A DNA stretch of 6,116 nt from Microbacteriaceae bacterium (GTDB lineage: Bacteria; Actinomycetota; Actinomycetes; Actinomycetales; Microbacteriaceae): positions 1 through 6,116 of the forward strand of contig JAGIAU010000131.1 in assembly GCA_017744755.1 (NCBI GenBank), written 5' to 3'. Of this stretch, positions 1 to 5,334 are shown piece after piece. The position numbers and the translations under genes are program-made. The notes under the pieces were generated by a model, which ran no database searches, was not told where the DNA came from, and worked only from the letters and a program-made list of their open reading frames with translations. Position 1 is the first letter of the stretch. Each line of letters starts with the position of its first letter.

Positions 1-85
1 CCCTTTGCCGGATCGCTTCGGCCAGCGCCTCGGTCGGCTCCGCCGCCTCAGCAGGCAGTGCCTCGGTGGATGCTTCGTCGCTCAT
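1..85 (-). CDS. N-terminal fragment of an unidentified protein
   Basis: An ATG at 85 on the minus strand opens a frame that runs off the window after 28 codons. The visible protein starts MSDEASTEALPAEAAEPTEA and continues with LAEAIRQR; it is rich in Ala and Glu, with no signal peptide or recognisable domain. The start is well supported because AAGGAGG lies 8 bases upstream (94-100). The gene follows rsgA in the same direction, with a 106-base gap (86-191) in which I see no other gene and no clear terminator or promoter, so read-through from rsgA is possible. In several actinobacteria a histidinol-phosphatase/inositol monophosphatase (hisN) follows rsgA, but nothing in these 28 residues confirms that, and the acidic Ala-rich start could belong to many proteins. 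That a gene begins here is likely; its identity is open. Confidence 0.7.
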   Translation of the reverse strand, partial: MSDEASTEALPAEAAEPTEALAEAIRQR

Positions 86-93
86 CTCGGTTC

Positions 94-100
94 CCTCCTT
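94..100 (-). promoter_or_regulatory. Strong ribosome binding site
   Basis: The minus strand reads AAGGAGG at 100-94, 8 bases before the ATG at 85. It is a near-perfect complement to the 16S rRNA tail and the strongest Shine-Dalgarno sequence in the window. It decides the start of the partial gene at the left edge. Confidence 0.75.
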
Positions 101-191
101 CGGGATTCGGTCACCGGTTCGATGCGATGGCGCAGCGAGAAGTTCCCGACAAGCAGGCATGCTCGCACCTCGCGGCGGGCAGGGGAAGGAT

Positions 192-1241
192 TCAGCGGGA
201 CAGCTGCACGAGGAGCCGCTGCAGCGACTCGAGGCGCGAGGGCCCGTCCGGCCCGAGGCGGCCCTCCGCGACGGCCTCGACGATCGCGCAGTCGGGCGCG
301 TCGGGCAGGTGCGTGCACCCCCGCGGGCAGCCGGCCTCCGGGTCGTCGGCGATCGCGGCGAGGTCGGCGAACGCGCCGAGCACGTGCTCCGGGTCCACCA
401 GCCCGAGCCCGAACGAGCGGACGCCCGGCGTGTCGACGATCCAGCCGTCGCCGACGGGATACGCGGACGAGGACGAGGAGGTGTGGCGCCCGCGGCCCGT
501 GACCGCGTTGACGTCGCCGGTCGCGCGGGCCGCCTCGGGGACGAGCGCGTTCACGAGGGTCGACTTGCCGACGCCGGAGTGGCCGACCGCGACGACGAAG
601 TGGCCGTCGACGAGCTCGCGGAGCTCGTCGATCGGCGGCTCGTCGAGGCTGCTGCGGACGACGCGGATCCAGTCGAACTGGCGGATGAACGCGCTCGCAT
701 CGGCGACGTCGGTCTTCGTGACGACGAGGATCGGCTCGATCCCGGTGTCGACCGCGGCGACGAGGATGCGGTCGACGAGGCCCGCGCGCGGCTCCGGGTC
801 GGCCGCGGCGACGACGATGAGCATGCGGTCGGCGTTCGCGACGATGACGCGCTCGTCGCGCTCGCCCGTCGGGGCGTCGTCGGCGCTGCGGCGCAGCAGC
901 GTCGTGCGCGGCTCGACCCGGACGATGCGGGCGAGCGAGCCCTCCGCGCCGGAGGTGTCCCCGACGAGCCGCACGTGGTCGCCGACGACGACCGCGCCGC
1001 GGCCGAGCTCGCGGGCGGCCGTGGCGGTGATCGGGGCGGCGGCGCCGGGCAGGTGGACCCGGTAGCGCCCACGGTCGACGCCGATGACGAGCCCCGGGGC
1101 CGCGTCCTCGTGACTCGGGCGGACCTTCGAGCGGGGGCGCGAGCCGCGCGGGTTGGCGCGGATCCGCACCGAGGACTCGTCCCAGTCCTCGTAGTCGTCG
1201 AAGGCGTCGCTCAAGCGCCCGCCCGTCTCACGAGTGTGCAC
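192..1241 (-). CDS. rsgA: Ribosome small-subunit-dependent GTPase RsgA
   Basis: RsgA (YjeQ/YloQ family) is a cytoplasmic, circularly permuted GTPase that helps late 30S subunit maturation and is stimulated by the 30S subunit. Numbered from the GTG at 1241 (349 aa): an OB-fold-like region lies at about 48-115. The permuted G motifs follow: G4 TKTD (175-178), G1/P-loop GHSGVGKST (220-228), the G2 region GRGRHTS (249-255) and G3 DTPG (270-273). The C-terminal zinc site is Cys305, Cys309, His311 and Cys318. The motif order G4-G1-G2-G3 is diagnostic, and the length is normal. The start is uncertain. GTG 1241 has GAGGG about 8 bases upstream. TTG 1214 would give MSDAFDDYEDWDES, closer in form to the acidic starts I recall for relatives, but it has a poor ribosome binding site. 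The gene lies 69 bases downstream of aroA in the same direction. A run of five serines (255-259) follows the switch I histidine-threonine. Confidence 0.95.
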   Translation of the reverse strand: MHTRETGGRLSDAFDDYEDWDESSVRIRANPRGSRPRSKVRPSHEDAAPGLVIGVDRGRYRVHLPGAAAPITATAARELGRGAVVVGDHVRLVGDTSGAEGSLARIVRVEPRTTLLRRSADDAPTGERDERVIVANADRMLIVVAAADPEPRAGLVDRILVAAVDTGIEPILVVTKTDVADASAFIRQFDWIRVVRSSLDEPPIDELRELVDGHFVVAVGHSGVGKSTLVNALVPEAARATGDVNAVTGRGRHTSSSSSAYPVGDGWIVDTPGVRSFGLGLVDPEHVLGAFADLAAIADDPEAGCPRGCTHLPDAPDCAIVEAVAEGRLGPDGPSRLESLQRLLVQLSR

Positions 1242-1286
1242 TTCGCGCCCTCGCAGGCGTCGCCGAGCGGCCCCAGGTGCACACTC
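1232..1286. repeat. Inverted repeat between aroA and rsgA
   Basis: GAGTGTGCAC (1232-1241) is perfectly repeated in inverse as GTGCACACTC (1277-1286), with 35 bases between. Each arm contains the self-complementary GTGCAC. It lies in the aroA-rsgA gap, and the left arm ends exactly on the GTG candidate start of rsgA (1239-1241). In the minus-strand mRNA the arms could pair and mask that start, or the arms could be two protein-binding sites. There is no U-tract, so it is not a typical intrinsic terminator. The repeat is seen directly; any role is inference. Confidence 0.55.
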
Positions 1287-1310
1287 ACGGAACCAGCACT
1301 CGCCGATGGG

Positions 1311-2648
1311 TCACGCGAGCATCCTCGTCCACAGCTCGACGAACTCGGGGAGGGTCTTGCTCGTCGAGCCGATGTCGTCGATCTCGACGCCGGGGACCGC
1401 GAGGCCCACGAGCGCGCCGCTCGTCGCCATCCGGTGATCGGCGAACGCGCCCCATGCTCCGCCGTGCAGCGGCGCCGGCGTCACGACGACGCCGTCCTCG
1501 AGCTCCTCCGCGCCCGCACCGACGGCGCGCAGATCCTGGACGAGGGCGGCGAGGCGGTCCGTCTCGTGGCCGCGCAGGTGGCCGATCCCGGTGAAGCGGG
1601 ACGGTCCGGCGGAGAACGCGCTCAGCGCGACGAGCGTCGGCGACAGCTCGCCCGCCTCGGACAGGTCGAGGTCGACCGCGTCGAGCACCCGGCCGCCGAG
1701 GACGCCGTCGCCGCCGTCGACCGTGAGCGCGTGCTGCCCGTCCTCGATCGCCAGCGTCGCGGTCGCGCCGAAGGCGGGGAGGAGATGCGCGAGGTGCGCC
1801 CCGACCTGCGTCGTCGCCCGGGGCCAGCCCTCGATCGTGACCCGCCCGCCCGCGACGAGCGCGGCGGCGAGGAACGGCGCGGCGTTCGAGAGGTCGGGCT
1901 CGATGATCGGATCGGTCGAACGGATCGGCTGCGGCGGCACGATCCAGACGCCCTCGTCGGGGCTCATCACCGTCACGCCGTGCGCCGCGAGGCAGGCGAT
2001 CGTCATCTCGATGTGGGGGAGGCTCGGCAGGCGCTCGCCCTCATGGCGCAGCACGAGGCCCTCCTCGAAGCGCGCCGCGGCGAGCAGCAACCCGGAGACG
2101 AACTGGGAGGACGCGCTCGCATCGATCGTCAGCTCGCCGCCGCGGACCGAGCCCGTGCCGTGCACTGTGAAGGGCAGGGCGTCGCCGTCGACGCGGATGC
2201 CGAGCGCGCGGAGGGCGTTCGTCATCGTCGACATGGGGCGCTTGCGGGCGTGCGCGTCGCCGTCGAAGGTCGTCGGGCCGAGCCGCAACGCGGCGAGCGG
2301 CGGGACGAAGCGCATGACGGTGCCGGCGAGGCCGGTGTCGATGTGGACGGGGGCGCCGTCCGGCACCGAGGTGCCGAATCCCTCCTCGCGAGGCCAGACG
2401 ATCCAGTTCGGGCCGTACTGGTCGTCGTGGTCCGGATCGCTTTCGTTCACCTCGATGCCGAGGTCGCGGAGCGCCTGCGCCATGAGCTCGGTGTCGCGGG
2501 CGTGCAGCGGCGCGCGCAGCACGGAGGGCCCGTCGGCGAGCGCGGCGAGGACGAGCTCGCGGTTCGTGAGGGACTTGCTGCCGGGCAGGCGCAGGCGCGC
2601 GTCGAGGGGACCGCGGGCGGTGGGTGCGGAATAGGTCTGCTCGGCCAT
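1311..2648 (-). CDS. aroA: 3-phosphoshikimate 1-carboxyvinyltransferase (EPSP synthase)
   Basis: AroA catalyses the sixth shikimate-pathway step: shikimate-3-phosphate plus phosphoenolpyruvate gives EPSP and phosphate, leading to chorismate and aromatic amino acids. It is cytoplasmic. The 445-residue protein is full length and shows the family motifs in order: PGSKS (22-26, catalytic-region Lys25), GLAGTVMR (106-113), RKRPM (135-139), SSQF (180-183), EPDLSNA (250-256), SEAGELSP (330-337), RGHETDR (359-365), DHRMA (404-408) and KTLPEF (431-436). GLAGTVMRF and GELSP follow the actinobacterial pattern rather than the E. coli one; Phe114 falls where E. coli has Pro101. The ATG at 2648 is chosen because the protein then begins about 20 residues before PGSKS, as usual, and a -10 box sits 7 bases upstream. 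No Shine-Dalgarno is visible, which fits a leaderless mRNA. The frame is open upstream to 2789, but that would run into sigR. rsgA follows downstream. Confidence 0.97.
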   Translation of the reverse strand: MAEQTYSAPTARGPLDARLRLPGSKSLTNRELVLAALADGPSVLRAPLHARDTELMAQALRDLGIEVNESDPDHDDQYGPNWIVWPREEGFGTSVPDGAPVHIDTGLAGTVMRFVPPLAALRLGPTTFDGDAHARKRPMSTMTNALRALGIRVDGDALPFTVHGTGSVRGGELTIDASASSQFVSGLLLAAARFEEGLVLRHEGERLPSLPHIEMTIACLAAHGVTVMSPDEGVWIVPPQPIRSTDPIIEPDLSNAAPFLAAALVAGGRVTIEGWPRATTQVGAHLAHLLPAFGATATLAIEDGQHALTVDGGDGVLGGRVLDAVDLDLSEAGELSPTLVALSAFSAGPSRFTGIGHLRGHETDRLAALVQDLRAVGAGAEELEDGVVVTPAPLHGGAWGAFADHRMATSGALVGLAVPGVEIDDIGSTSKTLPEFVELWTRMLA

Positions 2649-2661
2649 CGGTTCAAGGGTA
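2649..2661 (-). promoter_or_regulatory. Candidate leaderless aroA promoter (-10 box)
   Basis: The minus strand reads TACCCT at 2661-2656, then seven bases (TGAACCG), then the ATG at 2648. TANNNT is the actinobacterial -10 consensus for the main sigma factor, and 7 bases to the start codon would put the first transcribed base at the A of ATG. No Shine-Dalgarno lies between. A good -35 is not visible 17-18 bases further up, where the sequence is GC-rich. The spacing and match are seen directly; promoter activity is inferred. Confidence 0.55.
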
Positions 2662-2707
2662 GTGATGACCACGCTCCTCGCCCCGCCGATCGGACAGCGC
2701 GCGCCCC

Positions 2708-2721
2708 TAGACTGGCCCGCG
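2708..2721 (+). promoter_or_regulatory. Candidate leaderless sigR promoter (-10 box)
   Basis: TAGACT at 2708-2713 matches TANNNT and is followed by eight bases (GGCCCGCG) and the ATG at 2722. Transcription would start at or next to the A of ATG, and no Shine-Dalgarno is present. The -35 region (about 2684-2690) is weak. No SigR-type GGAA(T/C)...GTT promoter is seen between 2649 and 2721, so the visible signal points to the housekeeping sigma factor. Confidence 0.55.
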
Positions 2722-3324
2722 ATGTCAGAGCAGCGCGCCGACCAGAGCGAACTCAAGCGCCAGTTCGAGGAGCAGGCCCTCCCGTTCATGGATCAGCTCT
2801 ACGCGGCCGCGATGCGGATGACGCGGAACCCGGCCGACGCCGCGGACCTCGTGCAGGAGACCTTCGTCAAGGCGTTCCAGGCCTTCAAATCCTTCGAGCA
2901 GGGCACGAACCTGAAGGCCTGGCTGTACCGCATCCAGACGAACACGTACATCAACCAGTACCGCAAGCGTCAGCGCGACCCGTATCAGGCGTCGATCGAC
3001 GAGCTCGAGGAGTGGCAGCTCGGCGACGCGACCTCGGCGACGGCGACGACCAGCCGGTCCGCGGAGGCCGAGGCGATCGACCACCTGCCGGACTCGGACG
3101 TCAAGGACGCGCTCGCGGCGATGCCCGAGGACTTCCGGATGGCGGTGTACCTCGCCGACGTCGAGGGCTTCGCCTACCAGGAGATCGCCGACATCATGAA
3201 GACGCCCGTCGGCACGGTCATGAGCCGGCTGCACCGCGGACGCAAGCTGCTCCGCGAGAAGCTGCGCGACTACGCCGCCGAGCGCGGCATCGGCGTGAGC
3301 CCCGCCGAGGGGGTGACCCGATGA
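2722..3324 (+). CDS. sigR: SigR/SigH-type ECF RNA polymerase sigma factor
   Basis: This is an alternative sigma factor of the ECF (sigma-70 group 4) type, expected to direct RNA polymerase to thiol-oxidative and heat stress genes such as thioredoxin and mycothiol functions. The 200-residue protein has region 2 at about 16-85, with DAADLVQETFVKAF (39-52), LKAWLYRIQTNTYIN (64-78) and a basic tail, then a Ser/Thr/Ala-rich linker (about 100-118). Region 4 lies at about 122-182, with its helix-turn-helix around FAYQEIADIMKTPVGTVMSR (150-169). There are no extra C-terminal domains. The identity as SigR rests on the sequence and on the anti-sigma gene, whose ATG overlaps the stop by four bases (ATGA, 3321-3324). 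ATG 2722 is preferred because a -10 box lies 8 bases before it. In-frame GTG 2662 and ATG 2665 could give forms about 20 residues longer. The gene is divergent from aroA. The sigR versus sigH name depends on the genus. Confidence 0.93.
   Translation: MSEQRADQSELKRQFEEQALPFMDQLYAAAMRMTRNPADAADLVQETFVKAFQAFKSFEQGTNLKAWLYRIQTNTYINQYRKRQRDPYQASIDELEEWQLGDATSATATTSRSAEAEAIDHLPDSDVKDALAAMPEDFRMAVYLADVEGFAYQEIADIMKTPVGTVMSRLHRGRKLLREKLRDYAAERGIGVSPAEGVTR
3307..3313 (+). promoter_or_regulatory. Ribosome binding site of rsrA inside sigR
   Basis: GAGGGGG at 3307-3313 lies 7 bases before the ATG at 3321 and within the last codons of sigR. Together with the ATGA overlap it supports translational coupling, which keeps the anti-sigma factor made in proportion to the sigma factor. 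Confidence 0.6.
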
Positions 3325-3557
3325 CCGACTGCGGTTGCGAGAAGGCGAAGGCCGAGCTCGAGGAGTACCTCCACCGCGAGCTGTCGGACGCCGACTTCGA
3401 GGCGGTCACTGAGCACCTCGCGAACTGCGCCGACTGCAGCCAGGAGCACCTGGTGGCCGTGACGCTGACCGAGAAGGTGCGCAAGGCGTGCCAGGAGCAG
3501 GCTCCCGCCGAGCTGAAGCTGGCGATCCAGCTCAAGATCGACGCCCTCCGCGCGTAG
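3321..3557 (+). CDS. rsrA: RsrA-type zinc-binding redox anti-sigma factor
   Basis: A 78-residue anti-sigma factor of the zinc-binding ZAS family (RsrA in Streptomyces, RshA in mycobacteria). When reduced and zinc-loaded it binds and inactivates SigR in the cytoplasm; disulphide formation expels zinc and releases SigR. The signature HLANCADC gives His32-x3-Cys36-x2-Cys39. Cys6 lies 26 residues before His32, the same distance as Cys11 to His37 in S. coelicolor RsrA, so Cys6, His32, Cys36 and Cys39 are the probable zinc ligands and Cys6-Cys39 the probable trigger disulphide. Cys57 fits RsrA Cys62; the Cys31 position is Phe26, and Cys4 is extra. The protein is shorter than S. coelicolor RsrA and ends soon after the last helix. 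It overlaps sigR by four bases and has its own ribosome binding site. The S. coelicolor comparison is from memory. Confidence 0.92.
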   Translation: MTDCGCEKAKAELEEYLHRELSDADFEAVTEHLANCADCSQEHLVAVTLTEKVRKACQEQAPAELKLAIQLKIDALRA

Positions 3558-3571
3558 TCGCCGCGGGCGGT

Positions 3572-5113
3572 TCAGCCGACGCCCTCGGCCTGGCCGGGCG
3601 CCCCGGTCGTGTGCGTTCTGCCGCTCGGCGATCGCCAGGTGATGCTGCCGTCGGCGTGCTGCGTCATCGCCCAGCGGGTCTGGTGCTTCAGGGTGTGGTG
3701 GCTGCGGCAGAGGTGCGCGAGGTTCGCGGCGGAGGTCGGTCCGCCGTACTGCCAGTCGATCGTGTGGTCGACATCGCAGCCCTTCGCCTCGCGCGCGCAG
3801 CCGGGGAACCGGCAGGTCTCGTCGCGCAGGCGCAGCCAGAGCCGGAGGTCGGCCGAGGGCTGGTAGCGGGTGCGGGAGAGGTCGAGCGCGACCCCGGTAT
3901 GCGGGTCGACGAGCATGCGGTGCAGGGTCGGGGCGTTCGCGGCCAGGGCGCGGGCGGTCGCCGGGTCGATCGGGACCGTGCCGTCGAGCATGGCGGGGAT
4001 GCGTGCGGGCGGCAGGCCGGGACCAGGGCCGGGGACGGGAGCGGGAGCGGGGTCTGGGCCCGAGCCTGAGCCGGAGCCTAGGCCGGAGGCGGAGCCGGCT
4101 TCGATGCCGCGGGAGCCGGGAGGTTCGGCGGCGAGGTCCAGTCCGGCGGCCGTCGTCGGCAGGTCGAGGAGATCCTGCACCGGCACCGTGACGACGACCG
4201 TCGGACGGATCCCCGCGAAGCGGCCGAAGTCGCGGCCGAGCGCGACGCGGTGCTCGTGGTCGCCGGTGCGGATGTGATCGCCGGTCAGGAAGTCGACCAG
4301 CAGATCCGTGCGCCGCTGCTCCAGCGTGCGCGCATCGGTGATGCCCTCCTCGGCGTCCAGGTCGCGGGCACGACGCGCCATGTCCGTCAACCGGTGCGTG
4401 ATCGCGTGCGCCTCGACCGAGGGCAGGTAGGCGTGCAGCCACGACATGCCGTCGGCGACGTCCTCGACATGCAGGTGCCGCTCCTCGGCGGCGGTGCGGT
4501 GCCGGCATTCCGGCGGGACGGTGCGGAGGCGGTCGACGAGGGCGCTCAGCCGGCCGCGGAGGCGCGCCGGGGCGACACGGACCGCGACCGTCAGCGCCGC
4601 CGCCTCGAACTCCCCGATCCGGTCCGGTCCGCCCGCGCGCAGATCGGCCAGCAACGGCTCGGCGGCCGCGGCCACGAGCACGGCGGCTCGCCAGGGGATC
4701 ATGCCGGACTCCACGGCGTCGAGCGTGCGCTCGAGGTGCGTCGTCAGCGTCGTGGCGAGGTCGGCCGTCCGGCCGGCGACGCGCTCGGACACGCGCTCCG
4801 CGAGGGCGAGGTCGGCGCGCACCGAGCGCTGCACGAACTCGAAGCGCCGGCTCGGCGACGTCGTCCCCGCCACGATCTCCACTCGACCCGCTGCGGCCAG
4901 CACTGCGGCGACTTCGCGTGCGTGCCGCGCCTCCAGTGCGTCGATCTCGCGCCGGGTCGCAGCCGCTCGATCCAGCGCACGGCTGTAGTCGAGGCTCGCG
5001 CCGCCCTCGAGCGCGGGGTCGTCCGTCCCGGCTCGCCCCGCCGCTGCGTCGACGTGCGCGCCCGGGAGCTCCGCGAGGGCGTTCTCCGGGAGGAAGGCGG
5101 TGGTGCGGGTCAT
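3572..5113 (-). CDS. DUF222 / HNH endonuclease-domain protein (13E12-type)
   Basis: A 513-residue protein with an N-terminal DUF222 region (about 40-320, mostly helical, Ala/Arg/Leu-rich) and a C-terminal HNH nuclease domain. The HNH part shows CRFPGC (Cys434, Cys439), CDVDH (446-450) with the catalytic-type His450, then HLC (467-469) and HH (472-473). The Cys pairs would bind a structural zinc, and the HNH metal site would cut DNA. This family is abundant and often multicopy in actinobacteria (REP13E12 in M. tuberculosis); its biological role is not established. Between the domains a low-complexity linker of Gly-Ser then Pro-Ala/Pro-Gly (about 340-369) is encoded by short DNA repeats. ATG 5113 is chosen because GGA lies about 7 bases upstream; an in-frame TTG at 5125 would add four residues. 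The gene converges on rsrA with only 14 bases between stops. Nuclease motifs are intact, so nothing suggests a pseudogene. Confidence 0.92.
   Translation of the reverse strand: MTRTTAFLPENALAELPGAHVDAAAGRAGTDDPALEGGASLDYSRALDRAAATRREIDALEARHAREVAAVLAAAGRVEIVAGTTSPSRRFEFVQRSVRADLALAERVSERVAGRTADLATTLTTHLERTLDAVESGMIPWRAAVLVAAAAEPLLADLRAGGPDRIGEFEAAALTVAVRVAPARLRGRLSALVDRLRTVPPECRHRTAAEERHLHVEDVADGMSWLHAYLPSVEAHAITHRLTDMARRARDLDAEEGITDARTLEQRRTDLLVDFLTGDHIRTGDHEHRVALGRDFGRFAGIRPTVVVTVPVQDLLDLPTTAAGLDLAAEPPGSRGIEAGSASGLGSGSGSGPDPAPAPVPGPGPGLPPARIPAMLDGTVPIDPATARALAANAPTLHRMLVDPHTGVALDLSRTRYQPSADLRLWLRLRDETCRFPGCAREAKGCDVDHTIDWQYGGPTSAANLAHLCRSHHTLKHQTRWAMTQHADGSITWRSPSGRTHTTGAPGQAEGVG
4062..4097. 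repeat. Hexanucleotide tandem repeat in the HNH gene linker
   Basis: Six hexamers lie in tandem: gagcct, gagccg, gagcct, aggccg, gaggcg, gagccg. A related gggagc-type stretch lies just to the left (about 4031-4051). On the coding strand they specify the Gly-Ser and Pro-rich linker between the DUF222 and HNH domains. Because the unit is six bases, gain or loss of copies would change linker length without a frameshift. Confidence 0.6.
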
Positions 5114-5171
5114 GCCTCGATCCAAGCGGCGACCACCGACATCGACCCCGCTGGAATCCGCTCCTGATCTG

Positions 5172-5191
5172 CAAGTCTCACTTGAAACTTG
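5172..5191. promoter_or_regulatory. Imperfect 20-base palindrome upstream of the HNH gene
   Basis: The site reads CAAGTcTCA-ct-TGAaACTTG: two 9-base arms with one mismatched position each, centred about 68 bases upstream of the HNH start codon. It is also the most AT-rich spot in the local sequence. The shape fits a dimeric regulator's operator. I cannot see a convincing -10/-35 pair near it, and I do not recognise the regulator. Operator function is inference. Confidence 0.45.
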
Positions 5192-5234
5192 AGGCGAATC
5201 CGGTAGGGCCGTTCGGTCTTCCGGACGATCCTGC

Positions 5235-5299
5235 GCGGGGAAGCGGGGAAGCGGGGGCGCCGGAGAGCGAGGAGCAGGGAGCGGGGAGCGGGGAGCGAG
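5235..5299. repeat. Purine-rich 8- and 7-base tandem repeats
   Basis: This tract occupies much of the 219-base gap between the HNH gene and the membrane protein gene. It holds gcggggaa twice plus gcggggg (5235-5257), then agcaggg, agcgggg twice and agcgag (5273-5299). The plus strand is nearly all purine with repeated G-runs, so imperfect G-quadruplexes are possible. Read from the minus strand, as the upstream membrane protein gene would be, it becomes a C- and U-rich, fairly G-poor RNA that resembles a Rho loading region. The rest of the 5114-5332 gap holds the palindrome at 5172-5191 and the hairpin at 5314-5334; I see no gene in it. Confidence 0.6.
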
Positions 5300-5313
5300 A
5301 ACGAGCAGGAAGC

Positions 5314-5334
5314 GAGGGACGGCGAAGCCCCCTC
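5314..5334 (-). terminator. Hairpin at the stop codon of the membrane protein gene
   Basis: On the plus strand GAGGG (5314-5318) pairs with CCCTC (5330-5334), and GGC (5321-5323) pairs with GCC (5327-5329) around a GAA loop, leaving a two-base bulge (5319-5320). In the minus-strand mRNA this is an eight-pair stem with a UUC loop, overlapping the TGA at 5335-5333. No U-run follows, so it is not a classic intrinsic terminator. Together with the pyrimidine-rich RNA downstream it could act as a 3'-end or Rho-assisted termination element. Confidence 0.4.

Noticed and set aside
101..150. SigR-type promoter before the left-edge partial gene (GGGAAC on the minus strand)
   Set aside because: No GTT lies 18-19 bases downstream, so only half of the motif is present.
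2649..2789. Longer AroA starting at 2789
   Set aside because: The extra 47 residues match nothing in the family, would overlap the start of sigR, and would ignore the well-placed -10 box at 2656-2661.
66..3557. A 1163-codon plus-strand open frame that runs into the rsrA frame
   Set aside because: It is antisense to rsgA and aroA, which carry full motif sets, and out of frame with sigR. It is Arg/Ala/Asp-rich low-complexity translation typical of reversed GC-rich codons. Only its end, 3321-3557, is a real gene.
3558..3571. Bidirectional terminator between rsrA and the HNH gene
   Set aside because: Only a four-pair stem (CCGC/GCGG) can form in the 14-base gap, with no T-run; too weak to call.
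3270..5174. A 634-codon minus-strand open frame overlapping the HNH gene
   Set aside because: It is extremely Arg/Pro-rich with no domain; the DUF222-HNH frame explains the same DNA.
5177..5194. SoxR-like site upstream of the HNH gene
   Set aside because: AACTTGAGG matches one half of the SoxR operator, but the other half does not match at the required spacing. The dyad actually present has a different centre.
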